DNA of 64,000 nt from Chrysophaeum taylorii (GCA_029834535.1 JAQMWT010000309.1:186001-250000), one strand, 5' to 3'; positions 17,598 to 28,290 are shown, counted from the first letter of the stretch. Numbers and translations are program-made. Notes: generated by a model not told the origin, from the letters alone.

Positions 17598-20500
17598 ATG
17601 TTCTTGCGTTGTTGGGCCTTGTACTTGTTCTTCGCCGCGGTGGTGGCGACCACCGCCGGCGCGGCGGAGTTTTGTACCAACTACAACTCGAGCGTCGTGC
17701 TGACGGGAGCTGAGCTCGGGTTCAATTTTGCGGAGGCGGGGGTCGAGGACGCCTGCTGTTACACGTTTGAGATGTATGATTGCACCTGGACGCCAACGTC
17801 GGTTCCAACAGCCGTTCCGACGGGGGGGGTCGCACCCTCGGCGCTGCCTACGAGCGAGCCGACCCCGTTTCCGACTCATCGGCCTACCCCGAGTCCCTCG
17901 GCGAGTCCCACGGCGAGTCCGACTTTGATCCCGACCGTACGTCCGTCGTTGAGCCCAACGCTCGAACCAACGCTGCTACCGACGTTCAATCCGACGGTGA
18001 GCCCGACGCTCGCGCCGACACCCCAGCCCACGCCGAGCCCGACCCCTCAACCCACAAAGTCCCCGACGCCAAATCCCAGCAGCTGGCCGACGCGAAGTCC
18101 CGTGCCGGTGCCGACGTCGGACCCAACGCAGCTGCCAACGCAATTCCCGACGGTCCCGCCGACGAGCAAGCCGTCGAAGGAACCGACGAGCATGCCGACG
18201 GATCACCCGACCCAAGTGCCGACGTCAAAGCCCACGAAGAGTCCTTCGGAAGCTCCGACGGAAATGCCCAGTTCCGTGCCTTCGGGCAAACCGTCGGAGA
18301 TGCCCACCGAAGAGCCCACGCAAATTCCGTCGTCAAAGCCGTCCGGAGCCCCGAGTATCGTGCCTTCTATGAAGCCGTCGGCTGTGCCGACAACGGGAAG
18401 GCCGTCCGTCGTGCCGAGCGCGGCGCCGTCGGCGGCGCCGACGACCGACGCGCCGTCGGTCGATCCTACCGCGGTGCCATCGACGGGGCCCACAACTATT
18501 CCAACCCCAAGGCCGACCCAGACGGCGTATCCCTCGATGACCCCCACCACTGCGGTCCCGACCTCCTCGACGCCGACGACCCCGCCCTCCGGAGCGCCGA
18601 CGGAAACGCCGACGGCGATGCCGACTCCGATGCCGTCGACCGCGCCAATGCCCGAACCATCGATGCTTCCGACGAGCCCGCCCTCCGAGCTGCCGTCGCC
18701 GATGCCCACGGTCAACGACTGCGTCAACGAGATTGTGGACGACTGCGGGTGTTATTACGTGTTCGTTTCCAAGTCTGTGACTCCTTGGCCAACCGCGTCG
18801 CCGACGCCGAGACCAACGCCGAGTCCAACCACAAAATCCCCCACAATCTCGCCGACGCCATCGCCGACGCCGCAACCTACGTTCACGCCCTACCCCACCA
18901 AGACCCCGACAGCCAAGCCCACTCTTCTCCCGAGTTTCGCGCCGTCACCGCAACCAACGATGGTCCCGACGATGATCCCGACGCCGATGCCGACGACCTC
19001 GCAGCCAACGCCAGTCCCGACGAAGGTGCCGACCCGCGTCCCCACGGACGCGCCCACGACCTCCGCGCCCTCCGAGGCCCCGACGGCCGCGCCGTCGATG
19101 GTGCCGGTGGCCGCGCCGTCGAGCGTGCCGTCGGGGTTGCCGTCGGGGTTGCCGTCTTTGGTGCCGTCGGGGCTGCCGAGTCGCGCGCCTACGATTCCCC
19201 CGACTTCCGTGCCGTCGGGGGTCCCGGTGCCGGTCCCCACCTCGGTCACGCCCTCGCCCACCAGCGGTCCCACCGCACCGCCGTCGGGGGCGCCTTCGAC
19301 GATGCCTTCGGGCGCGCCGACGGTCCCGCCGTCGAATTTGCCTTCGGCTAGCCCGAGTTCCGTGCCGTCGGGGATGCCGACGGTGCCGCCGACGGCCGCG
19401 CCCTCCGGCGTGCCTTCGGGAATGCCGTCGGGCATGCCGACAACCCCGCCGACGCCAGTGCCTTCGAGTTCGCCGACGCCCGTCCCGAGCGCGCCGAGCG
19501 GGGTTCCGACCGGTAGGCCGTCTCAAGTTCCGTCGGCGATGCCCTCGGCCGTCCCCACGACGGCGCCGTCCCCGGCGCCCAGCATCGGCGAGCCAACCCC
19601 AGTTCCTACTGCCGTCCCTACGGCTGCGCCCACCGTCGTGCCCTCGGCGGCGCCCTCGATGGCGCCTTCGGTGGAGCCGACGGCTGCGCCCACCGTCGTG
19701 CCCTCGGCGGCACCCTCGATGGCGCCTTCGGTGGAGCCGACGGCAGCGCCCACCGTCGTACCCTCGGCGGCGCCCTCGATGGCGCCTTCGGTGGAGCCGA
19801 CGGCAGCGCCCACCGTCGTGCCCTCGGCGGCGCCCACGTCCCCGCCAACCTCCGAACCAACTGCGATCCCTACTCTGCCGCCGACTTCGGCGCCAACTTT
19901 CCTCCCGACGCTGCCGCCTTCGGAGGCGCCGACGACGGTCCCGACGTCCGAGCCTTCTCACCTCCCGACGACTCCGGGACCGACGGGTATCCCGACCGCA
20001 GACCCTACGAGCGTGCCGTCGATCCCGCCGACGACGGCGCCGACGGCCGTCCCCACGCTCCCGCCGACTTCGTGCCCTTCTCTCGTTCCGTCCAAAGTTC
20101 CGACGGCCGTCCCCACGCTTCCGCCGACGTCTCAACCAACCTTCGTCCCGACGCTCGTGCCGTCCCCCATGCCGTTCGCGATGCCGACGGCGCTTCCGAC
20201 GGTAGCGCCGACCGCAACCCCGACGGCAACTCCATCAACACAACCTACGGCAGCCCCGACCGGAACGCCGTCGGCAGCCCCGACGACGTCGCCCACCGAG
20301 GCGCCGACGGGAATTCCCAGCGCTGGACCGACGCGCGCCCCGACGATTCCCCCCACCGCGTCCCCGACGTTCACGCCCTCGAAGACGCCAACAGCGACTC
20401 CCACGCTCCCGCCGACATCAGCCCCCTCCGACACCCCGACGTCCGCGCCGTCGCCTTTGCCCACGACGCCGGGGCCGACGACCCTCCCGACGGCCGCTCC

Positions 20501-22070
20501 GACCGAGACGCCCACACTCCCACCCACATCCACGTGCCCCGCGGTTGCCTACGCCGGCGAGACTCTGGACGGAACTCCAGGAACCGAAGTGTCGTTTGTC
20601 GACGACGTGATGTGCTGCAAATTCGTGAAAGTACCGTGCCCGACCCCAAAGCCGACCCCCGTCCCGACCTCCGTGCCCTCCTCCAGCCCTTCTCCAGCTC
20701 CGTCAAAGGCCCCAACAACTCCGCCCTCCTCCATGCCCTCGATGAGCCCCACGGTCTTGCCGACGGCCACGTTTCCGCCATCGCCGTCCCCCACCTTTTC
20801 TCCCTCGACCCCGCCGAGCCCAGAACCGTCGAAGATTCCCACCAAAGCCCCCACAAAAGCCCCGACCCTCAGCCCGACGCCCTCCCCAACGCCATCTCCC
20901 ACGCCGTCCCCGACTCCCGGCCCCACAAAGTGCGTCTGCACGCACGTCGCGGCGTCGTCCTACTTCTACCAATCGGAGGACGACGACGCAGCGTACTGGG
21001 GCCACATCCCCGCGATGACGTCGGCTGCCACGGGAATAACCCACCAAACCCTCAACGACAGCTTCACCTACGCCGACTACATCAACGCCCTTTCCGTCGT
21101 GGAAGCAGCGTCCTCGTCGTACAAAGGAATGTGCGTCTACAAGCAACGGCCAGACCCGACGGCCGCGCCCACGACGGCGGCCCCCACGACCGGCACCCGC
21201 GCCCCATCGATCTCGACGCCCGTGCCCTCCAATCTCCCGACCGTCGACTACGCCCAGATCGTCGTCGCGGCATCCTGCACGCTCAACCTGAGTTCGAGTG
21301 CCATCGCCGAGCTCAACGACGACGCTTCGCCCTCGAACCGCGCATTCAGAGAAGGCGTCGACAACATCACCGAGGCCATCGACTCCTGGGAAGCGTGCTA
21401 CGGCGTATCGGCGGCGGCGGTGTCTGGTGGTCGAAGACTCACCACCACTTCCGGCGGCGGCGCTTCGGAGGTCTCCTACTACCTCCTCGTCGACCTCGAC
21501 ACGAGCGACGCAAACGCGGCCGCGCGCCTCGTCTCGAATCTCACCGCGAGCGTCCAGAGCGATCTCCAGGCGGGCATGGTCGACTCGGACCGATTCGTAC
21601 GAGCGGTCAAGCAGAGTCTCTCGGACCAAGGCGCGGAATCCGCTGCACTCGGATCTTTGGCCGTCGACAAAAACGCCACAAAAAGTCAAATTTCTCAAGT
21701 CGAGGGTTTCGTCCAAACCGAAAATCCGACGGGACTCCCAACCCCCGACCCCACCTCGAGCCCCTCCTACGGCCCAACCTTCTCGCCCACAAAGACCTAC
21801 CTCCCAACCTCCTCTCCCGTCGCGGCGCCGACAACGGGAAGCGCCGGGAGCAAGAGCAGCTCCTCCTCGGACACGAGCACCATCATCATCATCATCGTCG
21901 TCGTCGTCGTCGTCGTTGTGGTCGTCGGCGGTGCCGCCGCAATTTTCTTCTTTCTCAACCGACCCGGGGCCGCAGCCAAGATCGGCGTCTCCAATCCCGA
22001 CAACGCTACTACCAAGAATCCCATTCCAAAGGACGTCGCCAACAAGACGGTGCCCCCCTCCTCCTCCTAA
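17598..22070 (+). CDS. Secreted, mucin-like Pro-Thr/Ser-rich type I membrane protein
   Basis: The protein has 1490 residues. A signal peptide (about 1-22, ending ATTAGAA) precedes the sequence. About 1429-1455 is a transmembrane helix written as long Ile and Val runs, followed by a short cytosolic tail. The bulk is a (P-T/S-x) stalk typical of heavily O-glycosylated stramenopile wall or surface proteins. The stalk is interrupted by small Cys modules near residues 26-64, 373-390, 979-1020 and 1111-1180 (for example CCYTFEMYDC and CCKFVKVPC). Residues about 1214-1375 form a non-repetitive folded domain with NLT/NIT/NAT sequons before the membrane helix. It is probably an adhesin or cell-surface sensor. 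Several long shadow ORFs overlap it in other frames because of the repeat. Confidence 0.8.
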   Translation: MFLRCWALYLFFAAVVATTAGAAEFCTNYNSSVVLTGAELGFNFAEAGVEDACCYTFEMYDCTWTPTSVPTAVPTGGVAPSALPTSEPTPFPTHRPTPSPSASPTASPTLIPTVRPSLSPTLEPTLLPTFNPTVSPTLAPTPQPTPSPTPQPTKSPTPNPSSWPTRSPVPVPTSDPTQLPTQFPTVPPTSKPSKEPTSMPTDHPTQVPTSKPTKSPSEAPTEMPSSVPSGKPSEMPTEEPTQIPSSKPSGAPSIVPSMKPSAVPTTGRPSVVPSAAPSAAPTTDAPSVDPTAVPSTGPTTIPTPRPTQTAYPSMTPTTAVPTSSTPTTPPSGAPTETPTAMPTPMPSTAPMPEPSMLPTSPPSELPSPMPTVNDCVNEIVDDCGCYYVFVSKSVTPWPTASPTPRPTPSPTTKSPTISPTPSPTPQPTFTPYPTKTPTAKPTLLPSFAPSPQPTMVPTMIPTPMPTTSQPTPVPTKVPTRVPTDAPTTSAPSEAPTAAPSMVPVAAPSSVPSGLPSGLPSLVPSGLPSRAPTIPPTSVPSGVPVPVPTSVTPSPTSGPTAPPSGAPSTMPSGAPTVPPSNLPSASPSSVPSGMPTVPPTAAPSGVPSGMPSGMPTTPPTPVPSSSPTPVPSAPSGVPTGRPSQVPSAMPSAVPTTAPSPAPSIGEPTPVPTAVPTAAPTVVPSAAPSMAPSVEPTAAPTVVPSAAPSMAPSVEPTAAPTVVPSAAPSMAPSVEPTAAPTVVPSAAPTSPPTSEPTAIPTLPPTSAPTFLPTLPPSEAPTTVPTSEPSHLPTTPGPTGIPTADPTSVPSIPPTTAPTAVPTLPPTSCPSLVPSKVPTAVPTLPPTSQPTFVPTLVPSPMPFAMPTALPTVAPTATPTATPSTQPTAAPTGTPSAAPTTSPTEAPTGIPSAGPTRAPTIPPTASPTFTPSKTPTATPTLPPTSAPSDTPTSAPSPLPTTPGPTTLPTAAPTETPTLPPTSTCPAVAYAGETLDGTPGTEVSFVDDVMCCKFVKVPCPTPKPTPVPTSVPSSSPSPAPSKAPTTPPSSMPSMSPTVLPTATFPPSPSPTFSPSTPPSPEPSKIPTKAPTKAPTLSPTPSPTPSPTPSPTPGPTKCVCTHVAASSYFYQSEDDDAAYWGHIPAMTSAATGITHQTLNDSFTYADYINALSVVEAASSSYKGMCVYKQRPDPTAAPTTAAPTTGTRAPSISTPVPSNLPTVDYAQIVVAASCTLNLSSSAIAELNDDASPSNRAFREGVDNITEAIDSWEACYGVSAAAVSGGRRLTTTSGGGASEVSYYLLVDLDTSDANAAARLVSNLTASVQSDLQAGMVDSDRFVRAVKQSLSDQGAESAALGSLAVDKNATKSQISQVEGFVQTENPTGLPTPDPTSSPSYGPTFSPTKTYLPTSSPVAAPTTGSAGSKSSSSSDTSTIIIIIVVVVVVVVVVGGAAAIFFFLNRPGAAAKIGVSNPDNATTKNPIPKDVANKTVPPSSS
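19621..19833 (+). repeat. 60-bp tandem repeat, about 3.5 copies
   Basis: Units starting at 19621, 19681, 19741 and 19801 are exactly 60 bp apart with only one or two substitutions. Each encodes a 20-residue block of the form AAPTVVPSAAPSMAPSVEPT. The near-identity points to recent unequal exchange within the stalk-coding sequence. Confidence 0.9.
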
Positions 22071-22994
22071 ACTAATTTTTATTTTTATCCCCTCCCCTTA
22101 CGACGACTGGAAGACGACGCGCCCCCCTTGCATCCTCATCGACCGCGTCGTCCTCGCACACGCGACGAATCGCCACCCCCACTTTCCCCCCTCCTCCTCC
22201 TCCTCCTCCTCCTTCTTCTTCTTCTTCGTTTATAAAACTCATCAGAATTCGACCGACCGACCGACCGACCGACCGACCGACCTTCAAGTGCAACGTGCTT
22301 GTCTGCGACGTTCTTCTAAAATGACTTTGGTGTCCTTGCGGCTGGCGTGGTTGTTCGAGAGGACGGCTCGGGGGACGTTGCGCTGGGCGAGGTCCTCGGT
22401 GTTACGACGATAGGGTAGCGTGCTGATCTCGATCTTTTTTCTCGACGAAAATGGCGAGCTCGTTTGGGGGGGGGAGATGCTCTTTCGGTGATGGTCTGGC
22501 GCGCGACGATAATACAACCGGAGGCCCGTAGTGAAGTCGCGCACGTAATGACAGTACTGCACTCGCGGTTGATAGTGGCCGCCGCGATGCGATGATAATC
22601 GTCGTCGTCGTCGTCGACACCAGCTGCTCGCGGGCTTCATCTTGGCGTTGCAAGTCAACGAACTCGGGCTAGATCGTACACCGCAGAAAATTTCTCTCGT
22701 AGACGGTATGTAGTTGAAAAAACTCGCGCGCTTTCTTTCTTTCTTTCTTTCTTTTCTTTCTTACGGCTGATTTGGAATCGTCAGCAATTGTCTCGCGTGC
22801 TCGGCATCCTCCCGCGTGGTGATGGCGCCCTGCCCCTTCGGCCCCTTCGGGTGCTTGGTCGCCGCCGCCGCGTCCAGCACGTCTCCCACTTGACTTGATC
22901 TGCCCGAAGAAAACTTAAGAAGAAGCTTTCTGACTTGTGCAATCGATTGCACTTGTTATGATGTCATTAAGCTAGTGGCACGTCAGTAGGTACC
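22071..22994. other. Intergenic region with microsatellites; no supported gene
   Basis: It holds a (CTC)n/(TTC)n run near 22190-22230, a (CGAC)n run at about 22249-22281, a (GTC)n run near 22600-22615 and a (TTTC)n run at about 22732-22760. A 14-bp palindrome TGCAATCGATTGCA lies at 22940-22953. A 30-codon plus-strand ORF at 22321-22413 and a minus-strand frame at 22761-22952 are too weak to call; the latter lacks an ATG. Confidence 0.5.
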
Positions 22995-24038
22995 ATGCTT
23001 CTTCTGGTGGCGTTAATAGGAGGATTATTACTACGCGGCGTTGGTGGGTCGATCGGCGTCGAGGGCGTGGTTGTGGTCGTGCCGGCTTTGGGACTTGCCA
23101 ACCGGCTTCGGATCGTAGTATCGGCTCTCATCCTCGCCGAAGACCTCGAGAAACCATTGTTTGTCGCAGCGTGGAACTCGACGATGGGGCTCCCCAAATT
23201 CAACGGTTCCTACCCCGCGCTCCGACGCGTCCTCTCCGGCGAAACACTGGAGGGCGTCGTGCTCGCGTCGACCAGGGGGATCCGGTTCGATGATGATGAT
23301 GATGATGATGATGATCCGGGTCTTAAAAGATACGAATCGGTGGTAGTGGCGCCGCGCGGTCAGTTCGCTTCGAGGCGGCTAAGCTGTCGGGAATACTTCG
23401 ATCGCAAGCGGAGAGTCTACCGTCGGCTCCGAACCCCCGTGTCTTTGGCGAGGGGGGTCTGGATCGGCCTTCACGTGCGAACCTTTGATCCGAAGTACGA
23501 CTGGGCCGTCGTCGCGCCGCAAGACGGCTCGGGAATTGCCACAACTTGGGACCGAGTCGCCCCCGTCCCACTCCACTTCGAGGCTGCCAGCCAAGTCCTC
23601 GCGGCGAACCCGACAGCCCGCCTCTTCGTTGCGAGCAATTCGTTAGAGGTCAAACACGCGGCTTTGGATATTTTTGGCTCCCGGGCGTCGATCTTAAACA
23701 AATCATCAAACAGAGAGCGGCCCGACGATGCGCTCCTCGACTTCTTTCTCCTCGCCGACTGCGCCCTCATCCTCCACACCTTTGGCTCTTCCTTTGGAGA
23801 AGAGGCGGCAGCGGTCAACTCGGTGCCCTCGGTCCGGATCCGCGCGAACGGCCATCTCCTCGGAGTCGACGTATCCAGACCCCACTGCAACAACCCCCTC
23901 TTCAAAATCGCCGACGATTCACCTTCCGAAACCGCCTCGTGCTACCAAGAGCCCACCAAAACACAAGTCTGCTCGTCGCCTCTCCGCAAATCACGCTGCG
24001 ACTCGTTTGCCTGGGGCCTCGCCGACGTCTATTGCTAA
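22995..24038 (+). CDS. Fucosyltransferase-like glycosyltransferase, secretory pathway
   Basis: This 347-residue protein begins with a hydrophobic signal or anchor (MLLLVALIGGLLL). The pattern GLANRLRIVVSALILAEDL near residue 33 resembles the G-x-x-N-R-L/M donor-site motif of NodZ/O-fucosyltransferase-like GT-B enzymes. VWIGLHVRTFDP near 155 matches the conserved H-x-R strand. LADCALILHTFGSSFGEEAA near 255 matches the C-terminal S-x-F-G/E loop. Several late Cys may pair. A run of Asp near residue 100 is encoded by a GAT repeat and looks like an expansion in a surface loop. The likely location is the Golgi. The sugar and acceptor are not determinable. Confidence 0.65.
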   Translation: MLLLVALIGGLLLRGVGGSIGVEGVVVVVPALGLANRLRIVVSALILAEDLEKPLFVAAWNSTMGLPKFNGSYPALRRVLSGETLEGVVLASTRGIRFDDDDDDDDDPGLKRYESVVVAPRGQFASRRLSCREYFDRKRRVYRRLRTPVSLARGVWIGLHVRTFDPKYDWAVVAPQDGSGIATTWDRVAPVPLHFEAASQVLAANPTARLFVASNSLEVKHAALDIFGSRASILNKSSNRERPDDALLDFFLLADCALILHTFGSSFGEEAAAVNSVPSVRIRANGHLLGVDVSRPHCNNPLFKIADDSPSETASCYQEPTKTQVCSSPLRKSRCDSFAWGLADVYC

Positions 24039-24479
24039 TCATCATCATCACTTCACTTCACCGAAACTGTTCGTCCGAAGTCCAATGTTCACTTCACGTT
24101 CATTCACTCTGGCTGACGGCCAAGTCTGATGAGCCAAGTCGAGAGCCGCGCTACCTGGAGGCGGAGGATAATGTTGATGATGAGGAGGAATTTAAACGCG
24201 GTGTTAACACGAGGAGGAAGTTCACAAGGTGTGGTGGGACTGCGCGCGTCGACTGAAGGAACATCATCCTGACCACCGCGTTGACTGACCAGTGGGAAGG
24301 CGACGGCGCATGTGTGTTTATCCGGTGCTGGGAGCGCCTGAAGGTGGTCACGAGAAACTTCAAAAGACGAGCTCGAACGTCAACAGCTCACCAAGAAACA
24401 GAAGACAGACCAAGAAAAGGAGGGCGTTTTTTATGACGGCCGTGGGCGTTGTGGCTGCAGCCTCGAATTGTTAGTCGGA

Positions 24480-26530
24480 TATTGCGAGATACTTCTTGGC
24501 CATGCCCAGCCAGGCAAAGAAAGCACTCTTCCCTGATGGCGACGTTCTCGGCCCGGCACTACGCGTACACGTCGCAGCAGCGGATTTTTTTCCAAGCGCA
24601 CCTTTGATGACGAAGATCATCGCAACCTAATAATTGAGGCGGCGCATTATTACCGCGGCAGTGGCGGCGGGAAAGGCAAGCGCCCTCGTTCATATGACTC
24701 GAAAGACGCTGTTTGATGAATGGGTGGAACAACGCTGAATATCGTTGTTTTGTTGTTCGAATCTTGAAGCACGTCGTTACGGAGTGATATGAAGCATCGG
24801 CTTTCGGCAGTCCATTCAACCAGGTGTCTGCTGCATGACGGCGGCGGGACACTCGAGGATAAGAACTTCAAGCGACAGGCCACTGGCCTATCCTTCATCT
24901 GGCCCGATTGGAGTGGCGTTGAGACGGTGTTCCCGCGTGGGCCTTGTTCCAGCTGACGAGGGAGAACCGATTCCGGCAAGGCTTCTCTGCTCCGTTCTGT
25001 GGTCGCGGAGCGTGCGGGAATAATCGATATCGATTTTGCGGCCGCAACCATCGTTCAAGACCGGGCTCCAAAATTGGCGTCGCCGAAGAAATTTTTTTGT
25101 TGAGGTCCAAGCGTGTGTGACATGTGCATGATATCTCAAAAATCTCGGCAGCGGCATGTGGCGACTTGACACGATCCAGAGGCAAGCAGGTGATCGATCC
25201 ATTCCCAGCTCGCCAGGAGCTGCTGAACAGTGGTGGCCACGATGGAGCCAGGTACTTTTCTTACGGCACACACGTTTGAAGGATCTGCATGCGCTTTTGC
25301 CATTATAGCCGGGGAAATAAATCGCCGAAGCTCAAGCTCGACCTCAATAAGACGAGGTTCCGGGCGCGATACCAACTTATTATTCGTTCCTTGCTGCGTA
25401 TGCACCACGTGCTCAAACAGTACACGGCTACCAACATTGGACTCCCCCGGACAATCAGTGATTTTGCAATGGGTGGCGTTGGCTGAAGGCGATTTTTGCT
25501 ATAACGGATGACCCCGTTGTTTTCGTGCAACATGAACACTTCTACCCGGGGGCGTGTGCCGCATTGATCAGGCAAAACATGATCGAGTCTCTGCGAGCTG
25601 GGACGCTAGAAGTCATTGATCTCCCGAACATAACTGCGCGAAATCCATGCCACATAAGACTGTCTCGATGTTGACGACCTCTCAGCGAGACCGGCAAAAC
25701 CCTGTCTTGAGCGGGCTATACTCGAATGTGAGCGTCAGTGTTGCGGGAATAATGAAAACTACGTGCGTCACTTCAACTACGAATTCAACGATCGCGAGTT
25801 GATTGCCTTCCTTCTTGACTTTCGGACTATCAACTGCTGCAGGCACCTGTCGTCCAATCATCAGAAAGCTCGTGCCAGGAAGTTGCTTGCTCAAGGAATT
25901 AAATATGATTTACGCACGGACTGCATTCCACCACGAAAACGCAAAGACTTCCTCCGAGTCTGCGCCTGCCCGCAGTTTCTTGGCGGCACTCGACGCACCC
26001 GGCACTTGGGACGACGACATTAGTGGCGACGCATAGCCTTCTTTTGCTATGCCTGAGAAGAACCAGATGCCCGATTTTTTCAATGTGGAGGAGTTTGAAC
26101 AGGGCTTCACTCAATGGATCATCAGGCTGTCGAGATCGCTCAACTGGAAAGAGCATTATCCTGAACTCGAGAAGAAGGATGAAGTCTCGGCTTCACAGAT
26201 CTGGCTGTGCTCGACGTTGGAGAGGTGTATCGACCGCTCACCAAGGAGCAGTATGGGTTCCTTCCTTCCGGACATGGCGAGAGCCTCCTCTGAAGGGTTT
26301 TTCCCAATTGGTACTACACATGGAGCGCAGAGCTACTAGTGTGTGCGCGCTGCCCGAGCATTGGAAATCGTGTCCTGACCGAGGGAACGAAACACGGTCA
26401 TGCTCGGCGCGGACGAGACGGACAAAGTTGTTGCCAGCATACTGCGCACGAACAAGAATTTCTTCATTGCGGCGGCGGCGGCGGCGGCGGCGGCCCGGAT
26501 TTTAAGTACAGGGACCTCGTGTGACACGAG
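24480..26530 (+). pseudogene. Unidentified decayed coding sequence
   Basis: Short protein-like stretches appear in changing plus-strand frames with stops between them. Examples are frames around 24660-24740, 24800-24955, 25289-25486, 25480-25670 (containing DDPVVFVQHEHFYPG), 25763-26036, 26049-26336 and 26395-26480. GC content and codon choice are more relaxed than in neighbouring genes. I do not recognise the family. The mixture fits either a multi-exon gene whose splice sites I cannot place or a decayed gene or transposon. A GGC run lies at 26471-26494. Confidence 0.3.
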
Positions 26531-27094
26531 ACCGAGTTTTTCAAAAACGCAGGGAGCACCGTGATTGATTCCCCGAAGGCTCTTTGGAGACGGAGGTTGA
26601 TGAGGAAGAACCAGACGAAGATACCGAGGTCGTTCGTTCGTTCCTTCCTTCTCGTTCCTTCTAGTTCGTTCCTTCTCGTTCGTTCACATCGCCTAAAGTA
26701 AGAAACACTGAAAACCCCATCCACGGTAGTAACTCCTCCTTCGCCCCGAATTTGACGCGAATGAATCTACGAGCACCAGACCGAGGAGGCAGGCAATAAA
26801 TAGCGCGCGGGGTGCACAGAACTGACGGGGCGCGGCAGGGATCGGCGCTGGGGTTAAAAGAAAAAAAGTGGCGTTCACTGCTTCGCCAACAAAGGTCCGC
26901 TTTAACCACGTAGGGCGACGTGCTCACTTCAAGGTGAAGTGGTTCGCGTTCACTTGCTGAAGTGAATTAATTCGCAACAACGCTGAATAAGAGGCAGAGA
27001 AATCCGTTGATTTCAGGACGACCGTGTTGTGGGATGACGTCCTTTTTCGAAACGGCACTTTCTTTTGTAAAAGACGCGATCTTTGGCGAGAAAG
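26531..27094. other. Intergenic region with TTCGTTC-type repeats
   Basis: An irregular array of GTTCGTTCCTTC-like units spans about 26630-26690. Short CACTTCA inverted motifs occur near 26925-26965. No credible ORF or RNA gene was seen before the methyltransferase start at 27095. Confidence 0.4.
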
Positions 27095-28000
27095 ATGACG
27101 ACGACGACGACGACCGGGGACTTCGCGGGGAAGCAGTTCGCGGAGGCGGAGGTGGCAACCAAGGTGATCGAGCAGTACTCGGAGGCGCACGCGCGCACGT
27201 TTTACAAGTACGTTATGGGCGGGGGGGGCTACGACATCCACTACGGAATCTTCCGGAAACCGACGGACGGCGTCTACGAGTCGTCCAAAGCCACGAACGC
27301 CGCGCTCATGGAGACCCTCGACCGGACGCGCGCGATCACGAGCGATTCGGTGGTTCTGGATCTGGGCTCGGGCCACGGCGGCCTCTCGCACGAAATCGCT
27401 TTGCGGTTTAAATGCAAAGTTCACTCGTTTAACATCTCGAGCGAACAAAACGAAATGAACTGCGAAGAAGCCGAACGGCTCGGGATTTCCGAGCTCATCG
27501 AGGTGTCGGCGGGCGACTTCAACGAACCCTGGCTCGAGGGGAAGAAATTCACCCACGTTGTCAGCTGCGAAGTTTTTTGTCACGCGGCTTCAAAACCGGC
27601 TCTTCTTAAGGACGTCTGCGAGCACCTCGTCCCCGGCGGCGCGCTGGTCTTCACGGACATCATGGGCGCCGACGGCGCGGACGAAAAGACTTTGAAGGAT
27701 TTCACGGATCGCAACGCTACGACGGAAATGGCGCGGCCGTCGGGGTACCTACAACAGCTTAAGGAGGCCGGCTTTTCGCACTGCGGCTTCTGGGACGGTT
27801 CCTACAACCTCGAATACTACTTCAAGGCCATGCTCGACGTCTGTCTCAAAAAGGGCGACGAGATGGTGGCCAACGGCGTCCCCAAGCCCTACCTCCAAAA
27901 GTGGATCGACGCCCTCACTGACCGCGTCGAAATCGAGTCCTCGAAGCACGTCTTTGCGTGGGGCATATTCTCCGCCCGCAAGCCCGGCCCCGTCTTTTAA
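27095..28000 (+). CDS. Sarcosine/dimethylglycine N-methyltransferase-like enzyme
   Basis: This 301-residue class I SAM methyltransferase starts at the ATG at 27095. The AdoMet site is VVLDLGSGHGGLSHEIA (near residue 90). It is followed by HSFNISSEQNEMN and, after VSCEVFCHAASKPALLKD, by the LVPGGALVFTDIMGAD segment. This set, the early KYVMGGGGYDIHYGIF and the late YLQQLKEAGF and YYFKAMLDVCL match the sarcosine/dimethylglycine methyltransferase group. Those enzymes make glycine betaine, an osmolyte of marine algae, from glycine derivatives. The exact amine substrate is inferred. A Thr run after Met1 comes from an ACG repeat, as in the ArgRS leader. It converges on the GT90 gene. Confidence 0.75.
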   Translation: MTTTTTTGDFAGKQFAEAEVATKVIEQYSEAHARTFYKYVMGGGGYDIHYGIFRKPTDGVYESSKATNAALMETLDRTRAITSDSVVLDLGSGHGGLSHEIALRFKCKVHSFNISSEQNEMNCEEAERLGISELIEVSAGDFNEPWLEGKKFTHVVSCEVFCHAASKPALLKDVCEHLVPGGALVFTDIMGADGADEKTLKDFTDRNATTEMARPSGYLQQLKEAGFSHCGFWDGSYNLEYYFKAMLDVCLKKGDEMVANGVPKPYLQKWIDALTDRVEIESSKHVFAWGIFSARKPGPVF

Positions 28001-28191
28001 TATTTAAGCCCGTTCATCTTCTTCAGGGTTTTTTTGGGTCACTCCTCGGGTATTCGAAGGTCATGTCTCCTCGGGTTGTCGGCCTGATGCTTCTTCCAAC
28101 GAAGCGGAAGCGGCGGCGGCGGCGGCGTCGAGAACCTGCGGCGAATCAAGGCTCTATTTATCGCAACAAAATAAATCCAAGCCCCCCCACC

Positions 28192-28229
<38 letters not shown>

Positions 28230-28290
28230 GGTGGTGAAAAGTATCCTCCCGGATATATACAAGAAGTTCTTCTTCTTCTTCTTCTTCATC
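28001..28290. other. Convergent intergenic region with GAT and CTT microsatellites
   Basis: The gap lies between two stop codons. It contains a (GAT)n run at about 28194-28229 and a (CTT)n run at about 28267-28288. No gene was seen. Confidence 0.6.

Noticed and set aside
17780..19351. Long plus-strand frame of 523 codons inside the mucin-like gene, plus several long minus-strand frames
   Set aside because: They are frame shadows of the Pro-Thr/Ser codon repeat (Asp/Ala-rich and Gly/Val-rich translations) with no independent domains or signals.
19621..19833. CRISPR-like array
   Set aside because: The 60-bp units are contiguous, in frame, without spacers, and inside a eukaryotic coding sequence.
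22761..22952. 63-codon minus-strand frame with DVLDAAAATKHPKGPKG-like sequence
   Set aside because: It begins at GTG with a stop two codons upstream and no ATG. A CAG acceptor-like site near 22905 hints at an exon, but no partner exon was found.
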